64,000 nt of DNA from Nocardioides sp. SYSU D00065 (GCF_017916425.1 NZ_JAFMSX010000001.1:1648437-1712436), one strand, 5' to 3'; shown: positions 28,283-37,583, counted from the stretch's first letter. Numbers and translations: made by a program. The notes: generated by a model not told the origin, from the sequence alone.

Positions 28283-29008
28283 ATGCGCCTCCCCGCTCTC
28301 CGCCGCCCGTCCCCGTCCATGGCCGTCTCGGTCATGGCGCTGGTCGTGGCCTCCACCGGCACGTCGTACGCCGCCGGCCTCATCGGCTCCGACGACGTGC
28401 GGAACAACTCCCTCACCACGATGGACATCAAGGACAAGACCCTCAAGGGTCGCGACATCAAGAACGACGTCCTCGGCTCGAACAAGATCCGCAACGGGTC
28501 CTTGAAGTCCAAGGACTTCAAGGCCGGCCAGATCCCGACCGGCCCCCAGGGCCCGGCAGGCGTCGGACGCTGGGCGCTCGTCGACGCGACCGGCGCCATC
28601 GTCGCCCAGTCCGGCGGCTTCACCGTCACCGCGGCGTACCCGACCCTGGCCCCCGCCGGCACTGACACGGCCGGCCTGCGCGCCAACGGCAACGTCTACA
28701 TCAACGCCGGCGAGGACCTCACCGACAACGGCGTGCTCGCCGTCGTCGCCCTGCAGAACACCGTCGACCAGAACGGCGACGCCATCACCAACGGCCGCGC
28801 CCCCGGTGCGGACGCCAACCCCGAGTTCTCCGGCGAGATCTCCGCGGCGATGTGCCAGCCCGGAGTGGTCAACTGCGCGCCTCCCGGCACGGGCAACACC
28901 CAGCACCTTGTCGTCAGCCCCCGCAACAGCGACGGCAGCGTCACCACCGACGGCGCCCGCAAGCGCTTCTACGTCGTCGTGTCGGGCGACTCGGGCGTGC
29001 TCCGCTGA
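28283..29008 (+). CDS. Secreted protein with a decapeptide repeat and a short collagen-like motif
   Basis: A 241-residue predicted exported protein. A basic start and hydrophobic stretch (MAVSVMALVVASTGTSYAAG) act as signal peptide, probably cleaved near residue 31. Residues 41-80 are four exact-length 10-residue repeats of the form x(S/T/V)Lxxx(D/K)(I/F)(K/R)x, then GPQGPAG at about 87-93, then a beta-rich C-terminal domain with two cysteines (MCQPGVVNCAPP). This architecture recurs in secreted actinobacterial proteins of unknown role and suggests a surface or matrix protein. It is followed by a strong hairpin terminator at 29039-29067. Confidence 0.85.
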   Translation: MRLPALRRPSPSMAVSVMALVVASTGTSYAAGLIGSDDVRNNSLTTMDIKDKTLKGRDIKNDVLGSNKIRNGSLKSKDFKAGQIPTGPQGPAGVGRWALVDATGAIVAQSGGFTVTAAYPTLAPAGTDTAGLRANGNVYINAGEDLTDNGVLAVVALQNTVDQNGDAITNGRAPGADANPEFSGEISAAMCQPGVVNCAPPGTGNTQHLVVSPRNSDGSVTTDGARKRFYVVVSGDSGVLR

Positions 29009-29038
29009 CGGTCGCTCCGCTCAGCCGTTGTCCCCAGA

Positions 29039-29067
29039 CGGCGGGCCCGCTTGTTTGGGGCCCGCCG
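29039..29067 (+). terminator. Terminator hairpin after the secreted repeat protein
   Basis: A perfect 10-bp stem (CGGCGGGCCC and its complement) around a nine-base T-rich loop, 31 bp after the stop codon. It isolates the secreted-protein gene from the operon starting at 29103. Confidence 0.7.
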
Positions 29068-29102
29068 CCCGGGGAAACCTCCCTCCAGACAGGGAGGAAC
29101 CC

Positions 29103-29387
29103 ATGACCATCATCCTCGACCCCGACGCGGTCCGCGCCGGCTGGCACTACGGCGACAACGCGCACACCGAGGTGCAGGACGCGATCGCGCGCACCGCTGA
29201 GGCAGCCGGACACGACATGGCGGACCTCGCCGCGACCCTCGCCGACGCGGCGAGCGACCTCGACGGCGTGCTGCGCGTGGTGCTGGGCGTCATCGCCGAG
29301 CACCGCGTCAACACCGAGCAGTGCATCGCCGACTTCCTGGCCACCGACGGCACCTCGGCGGGAGAGTTCCATGGGCTTGCTCGATGA
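29103..29387 (+). CDS. Small helical protein, first gene of the WXG/C39 operon
   Basis: A 94-residue, acidic, almost entirely helical protein (for example HDMADLAATLADAASDLDGVLRVVLGVIAEH). Size, position and helical content resemble the small WXG100/ESX-type partner proteins, but no WxG turn is present, so the family is uncertain. ATG at 29103 has a strong GGAGG site. It overlaps the next gene by 17 bp and is therefore translationally coupled to it, which supports a partner, chaperone or co-secreted role for the large protein downstream. Confidence 0.75.
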   Translation: MTIILDPDAVRAGWHYGDNAHTEVQDAIARTAEAAGHDMADLAATLADAASDLDGVLRVVLGVIAEHRVNTEQCIADFLATDGTSAGEFHGLAR

Positions 29388-30861
29388 CACCGTCGCCCGG
29401 CTGAGGGACGCCCTGTCGCTCGTCGAGGACATCGACCTCTGGCCACCGTGGGACGCCGCCCAGACGATCGTCGACGCCGTCGCGCAGGCCGTCGCGATCG
29501 CCTCCGAGCCCCCGGAGCCGGCGCCCGAGGCCCTCACCACGGCGGCCGCCGTGTGGCGCCGGATCGCCGCCTGCGTCGACCGGGCCGGCGAGGAGCTCGA
29601 CACCTGCCGCGAGCGGATCGACGCGACGGCCTGGGACGGCACGTCGGGCGACACCTTCCGCACCTCGGTCCGACGGCTGCGCACCCGCACGGCCACCGTG
29701 CCGTCGGCCGCCCGTGACGTGGCCAGCGCGCTGGACGCCCTCGCCGAGTCGATGACCGCCGCGCGCGATCGCCACCGCCGCGCCGACGACATGCTGCGCG
29801 ACAACCTCGAGCTCTCCTGGGGGGAGATGCCGCCCTGGGACCTCGTCGACTACCTGCGCGGCGTCGTCGAGGGGGTGGTGCACGCGATCCGCGAGGCCAT
29901 CGGCGCCTACACCGACGCCAGCGACGCGGTGCGCGTCGCGCGCAACGCCATCCGCGCGGCGATGGACGAGATCGACCTCCCCGACGCACTGCCGGAAGGC
30001 GTCTCCCCGGTCGCGCTCGTCAACGGCTGGGAGGACGAGGACGGTCCGCTGTCCGGGTCGGCGCTCAAGGGCTACGACGCGGCGTTCGACCGGCTCAGCC
30101 CGCAGCAGCAGCAGGCCGTGCGGGACGCTCTGGCCGACGCCCGCAGCGACGAGGAGCGCGCGTGGATCATGGCCGGCGTCGCCTCCGGGCTGACCGGCAC
30201 CGCGCTCGCCAACTACGTCGCCCGCCTGCACACGATGAGCCCGTCGGAGCTCGACGACCTCGACCCGCCGACGGACGGCTCCTACTCCCAGCCCGACCAG
30301 ACGACGTGCGGCTCCTCCAGCCTGGTGATGTCGCGCATGCTCAACGACCCGGCCTACGCGCTGTGGATGGAGACCGGCTACGACCCCGCCACCGGCCGCA
30401 CCGACCCCCGCACGCCCGAGCAGCGCTTCGCCGACGAGTCGCTGGACATGCACGAGCGCACCAACGCGATCACCGACCGCGACGGCGACCTCCAGTTCCC
30501 GTGGCCCGAGGCGGCCGGCACCCAGCCGTGGGCGGTCGCTGCGGAGATGTCCGCCGACGGCGGCAGCGGTGCCCCCGGCACGGAGTACGAGGTGCAGACC
30601 GTCGCGGCCTCCGACCGCGGCGCCACCTACGACCGGATCGCCGGCTCGGTGGAGGAGGGTCACCACGTCCCGCTCTACGTCGGCGACACCACCCGGCCCG
30701 GGCACGTCGTGCTCGTCACCGGGAGCACCGGGGACAGCCTGACGATCTTCGACCCCGCCTCCGGGCGGGAGCAGACCGTCTCGCGCGACGACTTCACCGG
30801 CGGCGACCTGGGCGTCTCCGGATGGGACGAGCCGTGGTTCGCCGTCACGCCGTCGTCCTGA
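29371..30861 (+). CDS. WXG-domain protein with a C-terminal C39-like cysteine peptidase domain
   Basis: A 496-residue protein with two parts. Residues about 55-200 are long helices with a WxG turn (TAWDGTSGDTF, W88-G90) like T7SS/ESX substrates. Residues about 300-496 look like a papain/C39-type peptidase: a glutamine just before the cysteine in QPDQTTCGSSSLVM (Q310, C313), a histidine in RPGHVVLVTG (H445), and an aspartate in TIFDPASG (D461), in the family's order and spacing. No signal peptide is seen, which fits type VII export. It may be a secreted protease or a toxin of the polymorphic class. The overlapping lipoprotein gene could encode its immunity or anchoring partner. Domain calls are by motif; no secretion machinery lies in the window. 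Confidence 0.8.
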   Translation: MGLLDDTVARLRDALSLVEDIDLWPPWDAAQTIVDAVAQAVAIASEPPEPAPEALTTAAAVWRRIAACVDRAGEELDTCRERIDATAWDGTSGDTFRTSVRRLRTRTATVPSAARDVASALDALAESMTAARDRHRRADDMLRDNLELSWGEMPPWDLVDYLRGVVEGVVHAIREAIGAYTDASDAVRVARNAIRAAMDEIDLPDALPEGVSPVALVNGWEDEDGPLSGSALKGYDAAFDRLSPQQQQAVRDALADARSDEERAWIMAGVASGLTGTALANYVARLHTMSPSELDDLDPPTDGSYSQPDQTTCGSSSLVMSRMLNDPAYALWMETGYDPATGRTDPRTPEQRFADESLDMHERTNAITDRDGDLQFPWPEAAGTQPWAVAAEMSADGGSGAPGTEYEVQTVAASDRGATYDRIAGSVEEGHHVPLYVGDTTRPGHVVLVTGSTGDSLTIFDPASGREQTVSRDDFTGGDLGVSGWDEPWFAVTPSS

Positions 30862-31853
30862 GCGTCCTGCTCGCCCCCGTGCTGGCGGGGTGCAGCGACG
30901 ACCCCGCGATCGGGTCGGACCGCGCGGACCTCGCCGCCGCGATCGCCGTGTGGTCGGACCCGTGGGTGGCCCCCACGTCCGCGACCGTCGCGGGACCGGC
31001 GCTGGGCAGCAACGGCCAGGTCGACCGGGTCGTGGGCCGGCGCACCACGCCGTACGCAGTCGAGGTGCCCGCGGCGGCGGCGCAGGAGCTGCGAGCAGCG
31101 CGCGCCGCCGGGTGGGCGCCGACGTCCAGCACGTGCGGCGACACCGTGCACGTCGCCCTGGCCGGGCCGGGTGACGCCGCCGCCCAGCTCACCGTGGCGC
31201 CCGACGGAGCCGGTGCGGAGGTGGCCGTGCAAGCCGTCACGGCGCACCACCTCGACGAGACGTGGGCGGTGCCCGCCTCCGTGGAGCGGACCTGCCTCGA
31301 CGGGGAGTCCGCGCCCTTCGAGCCGCCACCCCTCGGTTCCGCACCGCTCGGCGACGCCGAGGCGTCGGACGAGGAGAGCGCCGAGTGGACGGACGACGAC
31401 GCGCCCGGGGAGCTCGTCGAGGAGGTCAACGCCGACCCCGCGCTCGCCGCGCTCGGCGTGCGGGTCGCCTCGCCCCGGCTCGAGACGGGCGTCAACCGTC
31501 GCCGCGCACCGGCGGCGGAGGTGACGACCGGAGCGACCACCCTCGACGAGGTCCTGACCGTGCTGCCGGGCTGGCGACCGACCTTCGCGGCGTGCGGAGG
31601 TGGAGGCGGCACGCTGGCGACCTTCGTCCGCAACCTTGGCTCGGCGACGGCGGTGGTGACCGCCGAGGTGGGTCCCGAGGGGACGTCGCTGCGGGTGACG
31701 CTGCCGATCGCCGAGGCGCCCGCCCCCACCTGGCTCGAGGACCTGCGGGCGCTGGAGCAGCCGGCGTGCCGCGGCGACGTGTCGCGGCACGCGCGACGTA
31801 CGACCGGCACGCCCGCCGTCCTGCCCAGCGACCTGACCCCGCTCGCCGGTTGA
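30822..31853 (+). CDS. Lipoprotein, third gene of the WXG/C39 operon
   Basis: A 343-residue lipoprotein: basic N-terminus, hydrophobic core (AVVLSVLLAPVLAGC) and lipobox LAGC with the acylated cysteine at residue 24. The mature protein has two similar halves, each with a GW(A/R)PT segment followed by a cysteine in (S)xxC/AAC and then a beta-rich stretch, which suggests an internal duplication. No enzyme motif is seen. It overlaps the peptidase-domain gene by 40 bp in another frame, so the two are made together. Outer-face anchoring makes it a candidate immunity protein, inhibitor or receptor for its neighbour. The GTG at 30834 is an alternative start. Confidence 0.78.
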   Translation: MGRAVVRRHAVVLSVLLAPVLAGCSDDPAIGSDRADLAAAIAVWSDPWVAPTSATVAGPALGSNGQVDRVVGRRTTPYAVEVPAAAAQELRAARAAGWAPTSSTCGDTVHVALAGPGDAAAQLTVAPDGAGAEVAVQAVTAHHLDETWAVPASVERTCLDGESAPFEPPPLGSAPLGDAEASDEESAEWTDDDAPGELVEEVNADPALAALGVRVASPRLETGVNRRRAPAAEVTTGATTLDEVLTVLPGWRPTFAACGGGGGTLATFVRNLGSATAVVTAEVGPEGTSLRVTLPIAEAPAPTWLEDLRALEQPACRGDVSRHARRTTGTPAVLPSDLTPLAG

Positions 31854-31931
31854 ACGACCCCACGCCGAGTGGTCGCCGCGACGACCCCTTCTCATGGCAT
31901 CGCGGTCACCCGGGTGCGGCACACTGAGCCG

Positions 31932-33104
31932 GTGACCACGAAGATCTCCGTCGCCGGGCTCGGCTACGTCGGGCTGTCCATGGCGGTGCTGCTGGCTCGG
32001 CACAACACCGTGGTCGGGCTCGACCTCGACGCCGAGCGGGTCGAGCGACTGCGCCGCGGCGAGAGCCCCATCCACGACGACGACATCACGCGCTTCCTCG
32101 CCGAGGAGGACCTCGACCTCACCTTCACGACCGACCCCGAGGAGGCGCATCCCGGCGCCGAGTTCGTCGTCATCGCGACGCCGACCAACTACGACCCGGT
32201 CACCAACTACTTCGACACCAGCTCGATCGAGGCCGTCATGCGCGACGTCCTGCGGCTCGAACCGGACGCCACGATGGTCGTGAAGTCGACCGTGCCGGTG
32301 GGCTACATCGAGGACGTCCGCGCGCGCCTGGGCACCGACCGCGTGATCTTCTCCCCCGAGTTCCTGCGCGAGGGCCGGGCGCTCCACGACAACCTGCACC
32401 CCGCCCGCATCGTCGTGGGCGAGGACTCCGAGCGGGCGCGCGCCTTCGCCGAGCTGCTCGTCAAGGGCGCCGACGCCGACGACGTACCCGTGCTCTTCAC
32501 CGCGCCCACCGAGGCCGAGGCGATCAAGCTGTTCGCCAACACCTACCTGGCGATGCGGGTGGCGTACTTCAACGAGCTGGACTCGTTCGCGCTGTCGCGC
32601 GGGCTCGACACCCGCCAGATCATCGACGGCGTCGGCCTCGACCCGCGCATCGGCACCCACTACAACAACCCGTCGTTCGGCTACGGCGGCTACTGCCTGC
32701 CCAAGGACACCAAGCAGCTGCTCGCCAACTACTCCGACGTCCCGCAGACGCTGATCTCCGCCATCGTCGAGGCCAACACGACGCGCAAGGACTTCATCGC
32801 CTTCGACATCATCGACCGCGCGCCCGAGGTCGTCGGCATCCACCGCCTGATCATGAAGGCCGGCTCCGACAACTTCCGCGAGTCCTCGGTGCAGGGGATC
32901 ATGAAGCGCCTCAAGGGCAAGGGCATCGAGGTCATCGTCTACGAGCCCGAGCTCGGCGAGGACACCTGGTTCGGCTCGGAGGTGACCGCGGACCTCGCCT
33001 CGTTCAAGGAGCGGGTCGACCTGATCGTGGCCAACCGGATGGTCGACGAGCTGCGCGACGTGGCCGACAAGGTCTACACCCGCGACCTCTTCGGCGCCGA
33101 CTGA
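31932..33104 (+). CDS. ugd: UDP-glucose 6-dehydrogenase
   Basis: A 390-residue member of the UDP-glucose/GDP-mannose dehydrogenase family. The NAD site is [16 protein letters not shown], the central region has [11 protein letters not shown] and [17 protein letters not shown], and the catalytic cysteine is in [14 protein letters not shown] (about residue 256). It oxidises UDP-glucose to UDP-glucuronate, a precursor of acidic surface glycans. GTG at 31932 starts the conserved [14 protein letters not shown]; the open frame extends upstream without homology. It precedes, convergently, a block of glycosyltransferases that could use the product. Confidence 0.93.
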   Translation: MTTKISVAGLGYVGLSMAVLLARHNTVVGLDLDAERVERLRRGESPIHDDDITRFLAEEDLDLTFTTDPEEAHPGAEFVVIATPTNYDPVTNYFDTSSIEAVMRDVLRLEPDATMVVKSTVPVGYIEDVRARLGTDRVIFSPEFLREGRALHDNLHPARIVVGEDSERARAFAELLVKGADADDVPVLFTAPTEAEAIKLFANTYLAMRVAYFNELDSFALSRGLDTRQIIDGVGLDPRIGTHYNNPSFGYGGYCLPKDTKQLLANYSDVPQTLISAIVEANTTRKDFIAFDIIDRAPEVVGIHRLIMKAGSDNFRESSVQGIMKRLKGKGIEVIVYEPELGEDTWFGSEVTADLASFKERVDLIVANRMVDELRDVADKVYTRDLFGAD

Positions 33105-33132
33105 GGTTCGGCGGGACCCCGCTGCCTGTCCA

Positions 33133-33208
33133 TCACGGTATGTCGCCGGATGGGCACTTCCCCCGGTGAATTCACGCAGGGAAGTGCCTGTTCACCGACA
33201 TACCGTGA
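33133..33208. repeat. 76-bp imperfect palindrome centred on GTGAATTCAC
   Basis: Outer arms of 13 perfect base pairs (33133-33145 with 33196-33208), inner arms of nine (33154-33162 with 33179-33187) and a central 10-bp palindrome (33166-33175). It fills most of the space between the convergent ugd and glycosyltransferase genes, where it may terminate both transcripts or be a palindromic element. Confidence 0.85.
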
Positions 33209-33215
33209 TGAAGCA

Positions 33216-34799
33216 TCAGCGGCGGCGGCCGAAGATCCCCCGCTTCCGGTCCGAGGCCGCCTCGACCTCGGTCGCCGGGTCGGCGCCGTCGTCGACGACC
33301 TCGTCAGCGGGTCGGTCGGCGGCGAGCACCTTGCGCAGCCGCTTCTCGGACTTGTCGGGGTCCATCGGCGGGCGGGCCCCGAGGGTGAAGCGTTCGACGA
33401 CCCGCTGGTCGACCGGCACGAAGCCCACCTCGGTCGCGACGTAGGTCTTCACGCCGAACGACTCCTCGAGCAGCGCCTCCGGGTCGTCGCCCTCGGCCAT
33501 CAGGCGGGAGACCCGCGCCAGCGCGGCGGTGCGCTCGAGTCGAGCCGTCGCACCCGAGGCGTACGTCAGCACGCGCGCGCCGTGGTGGGTGCGCTCGAGG
33601 TCGTCGAGCAGGGCCGCCAGGGTCGCGGGCAGGGGCGCGAGCGACACGTCGGGCAGCGTCAGCACGAACTCGGCCTCTCTGACCTCCGGCGTCGACTCCA
33701 CCAGCCGCACCCGCGGCTCGTGGAGGTACGAGCGGTGCACCAGGCGCGTCTCCAGCACCGGGTCCTCGACCGGCTGGACCCGGTCCTGGTGGACCGAGCC
33801 CCACGGGCCGACGAGGCTCACCCGCAGGTCCGGGACGTCCCCGTCGAGCAGCGAGTCGACGAGGCGGATGGTCTCGTCCGCGGGACCGGCCTGCACGACC
33901 ACCTCGAGGTACGGCACCTGGTAGGCCCGGCCACGGCGGTTGCGCTTGGGCCGCATCGTGGGGACGAGGTCGGCGAGGAAAGGGTCGTTGTAGCGGTTGA
34001 CCTGCTCGGCGCGGCGCAGCACCTGCGAGCGGCCGAGGTGCCAGCTGCGGGCCTCGCGGTCGACGACGAAGACGCCGCCGGCCTGGGCCAGCTCGTGGCC
34101 CAGGTGCAGGTCCTCGCCGAGGCGCAGGGTGCGGTCGAAGCCGCGGGAGTCGAAGTACAGCGCGCGCGACACCGAGCCGGTCATGCCGATGTGGAAGCGC
34201 TGCGCGCGGGGTCCGGCCGTGCGCAGGTCGTCGGTCTTGGCCCAGTAGTCCTCGACCCACTGGTGCGGCTCGTGCTGCTGATCCGCGAAGAGGTCCGCCG
34301 CCCCGCCCGCCGCGACCCGGTCGCGCACCACGGCGGGCTCGAGCTCGAGCAGCGGCGCCGGGTCGACGAAGAGCTTCCAGCCGCCGGGGACGGCGTAGTC
34401 GACGAGATGGTGCCACCGGGCGTGGGCCTCGACCTCCTCGCGGTAGGCCAGCATGTCGGCGTCGTACCAGTGCAGGACGTCGCCGTCGGCCGCCCGCGCA
34501 CCGAGGTGGCAGGCGTTCGCCCGGCCCCAGCCCTCCTCGACGCGGATCAGCCGGGTGTTCTCCGGCCGGACCTCGGGCAGCTCCTGCGCCGGTGAGCTCT
34601 GGTCGTCGACGACCACGACCTCGAGCAGGTGCGCGGGGTAGGACTGCGCGGCGAGGGCGGCGAGGACGTGCGGCAGCGTGTGCTGGTAGTTGAAGGTGGG
34701 GACCACCACGCTGACCGACAGCGTCGGCTCCCAGTCACCGAGGGTCGCCGGGACCAGGCTCCCCCAGTCGTTGTGGCGCACCACCGGCTGCCGCGGCAT
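33216..34799 (-). CDS. Family 2 glycosyltransferase
   Basis: A 527-residue cytoplasmic enzyme. The GT2 nucleotide-sugar fold starts at VSVVVPTFNYQHTLPHVL (about residue 29), with VVVDDQSSP and the metal-binding DxD as WYDADM (about 112-117), and an ED-containing motif in LRLGEDLHLGHE. A second, smaller domain follows (about residues 300-520) ending in a basic tail. It directly abuts the next gene (stop and start adjacent, TGAATG), so it is part of a four-gene transcript with two more GT2 proteins and a sulfotransferase. The acceptor is unknown. Confidence 0.88.
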   Translation of the reverse strand: MPRQPVVRHNDWGSLVPATLGDWEPTLSVSVVVPTFNYQHTLPHVLAALAAQSYPAHLLEVVVVDDQSSPAQELPEVRPENTRLIRVEEGWGRANACHLGARAADGDVLHWYDADMLAYREEVEAHARWHHLVDYAVPGGWKLFVDPAPLLELEPAVVRDRVAAGGAADLFADQQHEPHQWVEDYWAKTDDLRTAGPRAQRFHIGMTGSVSRALYFDSRGFDRTLRLGEDLHLGHELAQAGGVFVVDREARSWHLGRSQVLRRAEQVNRYNDPFLADLVPTMRPKRNRRGRAYQVPYLEVVVQAGPADETIRLVDSLLDGDVPDLRVSLVGPWGSVHQDRVQPVEDPVLETRLVHRSYLHEPRVRLVESTPEVREAEFVLTLPDVSLAPLPATLAALLDDLERTHHGARVLTYASGATARLERTAALARVSRLMAEGDDPEALLEESFGVKTYVATEVGFVPVDQRVVERFTLGARPPMDPDKSEKRLRKVLAADRPADEVVDDGADPATEVEAASDRKRGIFGRRR

Positions 34800-36635
34800 T
34801 CACCCTCCCCCGTTCGTGCCGACCGTCCCGCCCGGGACCGGCCGGTCGAGCGGGTCGACCTCCAGCACCAGGCTCGGCTGGAAACCCTCCCACTCCGAGG
34901 CCACGATGTCAGGTCGGCGGAACTCCGCGTCGTCACGCACCCAGGTGTGTCCCTCGCCCGTCCGCCGCAGGACGTAGCCCAGGCCGTGGGTGCGGTAGAT
35001 CCGGCCGCCCGCCGCCTCGACGCCGGCGAGCAGCTGGGCGTCGACGAACTTGCGCACCCGCCGGAAGTCGCCGAGCGAGCGCAGCAGGCCGCGGTCGAGC
35101 AGCAGGGTGCCGCCCGCGACGAAGCGGGCGAAGAGCTCGGAGGGGTGGTTGCGCCGCACGGTGAGGTCGTCGTGGTGGAGGTAGACGAACTCCGAGGGCA
35201 TCCCGACCACGTCGGCGCCGGAGAAGCGGCGCGCCATCAGCAGGTCGTGGACCGCGTCGGGGGCGTACCAGTCGTCGTCGTCGATCTTGAGCAGCACCTC
35301 GCTCGACGCGGCCCGCGCCGCGGCTGTGAGGACGTCGCCGAAGAACGTGTCGCCGTCGAAGGACAGCACCTGGTGCGGCCGGTCGCCCAGCGCCCGGCGT
35401 ACGGCGTCGCGTTCCGGCTCGAAGCCGTGCGCCGCGAGCACCAGCTCCACCTCCGCGCCGCGTTGCCGGGCGACCTGTCGCAGCGCGAAGTCGAGCATCT
35501 GCGGACGCTTGGTCGCCAGCAGCGCGCTGACCGGCGGCAGCCCCACGTGGCGGGTGCCCGAGCGCGCGGCGAGCGCGGAGCGCCACGCCAGGGTCGAGTG
35601 GTGGTCGAAGGCCGCGCGGCGCACGGCGAGGCTGTGCTCCTCGCGGCGCAGCGGGTCGTCGAGGTCGACGTCGGCAGCCAGCGCCGCGGCCAGCGGCGGG
35701 GCGAGGTCGAGGACGTCCTCGGTGACCAGCGGGACGCCCGCCATCGCGAGCGCGAGGAGGTCGGCGGTGGGCGTCTGGGCGGTGAGGCACACGCCCTGGA
35801 AGGCGCGAGCGGCGGCGACGACCCCCTCGGTGACCGGCCCGCGGGTGATGCGGTCGAGCTCCACGACCGGGTGGTCCCAGTCCTTGCGGAAGCCGACCGG
35901 GTTGAACACGCGCTCGTCCACCGGCTCGGGACCGGGATCGGTCACCACCGTCGGTGCCCGGTCGATGACGTGATGCTCGGCCACCGCACCGCCCCGGCGC
36001 GCCACCACGACGTCCGGAGGTACGTCGCGCTCGGCGTCGCCGGCTCCGGCCACGTCGGGCAGCAGCACGCTGCGGGCGTCGAGGCCCGGCGCCGCGGCGC
36101 GACCGGCGTAGGACACGACGAGGCCGCCGTGGGCGGTGTCGCCGGGACCGGCCGCCTGGCGGGCCATCTCCATCGCCACCAGCTGCGCTCGTGCGCCGGA
36201 GGCGAAGCGGGCGACGGTCAGCACGCCCCGGTCCCCGGCCTCGCGGGCGGCCAGGTGGACCAGCCGCGGCCACTCCGGGCGCGGCACCAGTACCCACGGC
36301 GTGGGCGTGTCGGTCAACCAGCACGCGACGACCTTGCACTGCCCCAGCAGCGGCACGGCGCTGGCCATCCGTCGCAGCCGCGCCCGGTCGGCGGCGACCA
36401 CGAGCACCGATCCCCAGCCCTTGAGCGGGCCGTCGATGGAGGACAGCGCGACGACGCGCGGCTCGATGCCGGGGACGTCCTCGATGCCGCGCAGGGCGTC
36501 GAGCGCGAGGGCGTCGGAGTCGTCGACGAGCACCAAGGTGGGCCCGGGGAGCCGGACGTCGTGCAGCGGGTGCCGTGTCGCCGGGTGCGGCGTCGATCGG
36601 TGCGGCGGAGTCGGGGGCTGGGGAGGAGGGGTCAC
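34800..36635 (-). CDS. Two-domain protein with a C-terminal GT2 glycosyltransferase domain
   Basis: A 611-residue protein. The N-terminal 320 or so residues resemble a degenerate glycosyl/glycan-handling domain (TLVLVDDSDALALDAL; FNPVGFRKDW; CLTAQTPTADLLALAMAGVPLV, the last reminiscent of GT4-like donor sites). The C-terminal GT2 domain has LLATKRPQMLDFALRQVARQ, LSFDGDTFFGDVLTAAAR and the metal-binding LKIDDDDWYAPDAV (about residues 455-467), then GGTLLLDRGLL. It is likely to add sugar to a surface polymer or glycoprotein. The proline-rich first 20 residues suggest the true start may lie further in. It starts three bases after the upstream gene. Confidence 0.82.
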   Translation of the reverse strand: MTPPPQPPTPPHRSTPHPATRHPLHDVRLPGPTLVLVDDSDALALDALRGIEDVPGIEPRVVALSSIDGPLKGWGSVLVVAADRARLRRMASAVPLLGQCKVVACWLTDTPTPWVLVPRPEWPRLVHLAAREAGDRGVLTVARFASGARAQLVAMEMARQAAGPGDTAHGGLVVSYAGRAAAPGLDARSVLLPDVAGAGDAERDVPPDVVVARRGGAVAEHHVIDRAPTVVTDPGPEPVDERVFNPVGFRKDWDHPVVELDRITRGPVTEGVVAAARAFQGVCLTAQTPTADLLALAMAGVPLVTEDVLDLAPPLAAALAADVDLDDPLRREEHSLAVRRAAFDHHSTLAWRSALAARSGTRHVGLPPVSALLATKRPQMLDFALRQVARQRGAEVELVLAAHGFEPERDAVRRALGDRPHQVLSFDGDTFFGDVLTAAARAASSEVLLKIDDDDWYAPDAVHDLLMARRFSGADVVGMPSEFVYLHHDDLTVRRNHPSELFARFVAGGTLLLDRGLLRSLGDFRRVRKFVDAQLLAGVEAAGGRIYRTHGLGYVLRRTGEGHTWVRDDAEFRRPDIVASEWEGFQPSLVLEVDPLDRPVPGGTVGTNGGG

Positions 36636-36638
36636 GGT

Positions 36639-37583
36639 CTAGCGGTCCTTCAGCGCTCGGTGCTTCAAGGAGGCCGGCAGCGAGTGCTGCACGAGCGGCC
36701 GCGGCTGGCGCCAGAGCCAGTCGCGGCTCACGTGGTCGATGATGTGGACGCCCTCGGGCGCGGTGACCCGCACCAGCCCGCCGAGCGCCTCGGGGTCGCC
36801 GTTGCGGATCGCCTCGTCGACCTCGAACTCGCGCAGCTTGCGGTACAGCCGGGTGTTGGTGAAGTCGACGCCGTCGCGGCGCCAGTGGGCGTACTCGTCG
36901 GCGTCGAGCCACTTCACCTCGACGCACAGCCCCTGCTGCAGCACGATCCGCTCCACGCCGGGAGGAAACTCGCGCAGCTCCCAGTCGAAGGCCTTGACGA
37001 AGGTGAACTCCGGGCCCATGGGGTAGACCCACGGCTCGAGGAAGCGCAGCGACAGGTCGAGCCAGCCGGTCGACTCGTCGACCACCGTCAGCGGGTGGCG
37101 CGGCATCGCCACGATCGCGCGGGTCGCCTCCAGCTGCCACGACAGGTCGCGCAGGATCGCGGCCCCCTCCGGTGTGAGCACCATGTCGCCGTCCCACTTC
37201 ATCGAGTAGGTGGTGCGGACGTGGGAGAAGCACCAGTTGTAGAAGTGCGTCAGCGAGTGCACGCTCGTGGCCGGCGTCGCGAGGTGCTCGGCGCCGGCGC
37301 GGGCCACCCGGTGGGGATAGTCGAGGACGGTCAACCGCTCGGCGGCGCCGCACTCGTCCGCGACCCGGCGCGCCACGTCGGCGGTGCCGTCGTCCGAGCC
37401 GTTGTCCACCAGCAGCACGTGCTGCACCGCGGAGAAGATGGGCGGCAGCACCCACGGCAGGTTGCGCGCCTCGTTGCGGACCCGGAAGACGCACGTCAGC
37501 CCCGGCGCCAGCGGCTCGCCGGCGGTCCACGGCCAGGTGACGTCGTACGCCGGTTCGCTCTCGAGAGAGGCGATGTCGGGCAT
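36639..37583 (-). CDS. Family 2 glycosyltransferase
   Basis: A 314-residue GT2 protein: CVFRVRNEARNLPWVLPPIF (about residues 30-50), LLVDNGSDDGTADVARR, and a metal-binding motif MKWDGDMVLTP (about 128-138). The remainder (YPMGPEFTFVKAFDWELREF) is unique to this subgroup. Start ATG at 37583 shares a base with the sulfotransferase stop (TGATG), giving translational coupling. It is part of the surface-glycan operon; donor and acceptor are not evident. Confidence 0.87.
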   Translation of the reverse strand: MPDIASLESEPAYDVTWPWTAGEPLAPGLTCVFRVRNEARNLPWVLPPIFSAVQHVLLVDNGSDDGTADVARRVADECGAAERLTVLDYPHRVARAGAEHLATPATSVHSLTHFYNWCFSHVRTTYSMKWDGDMVLTPEGAAILRDLSWQLEATRAIVAMPRHPLTVVDESTGWLDLSLRFLEPWVYPMGPEFTFVKAFDWELREFPPGVERIVLQQGLCVEVKWLDADEYAHWRRDGVDFTNTRLYRKLREFEVDEAIRNGDPEALGGLVRVTAPEGVHIIDHVSRDWLWRQPRPLVQHSLPASLKHRALKDR

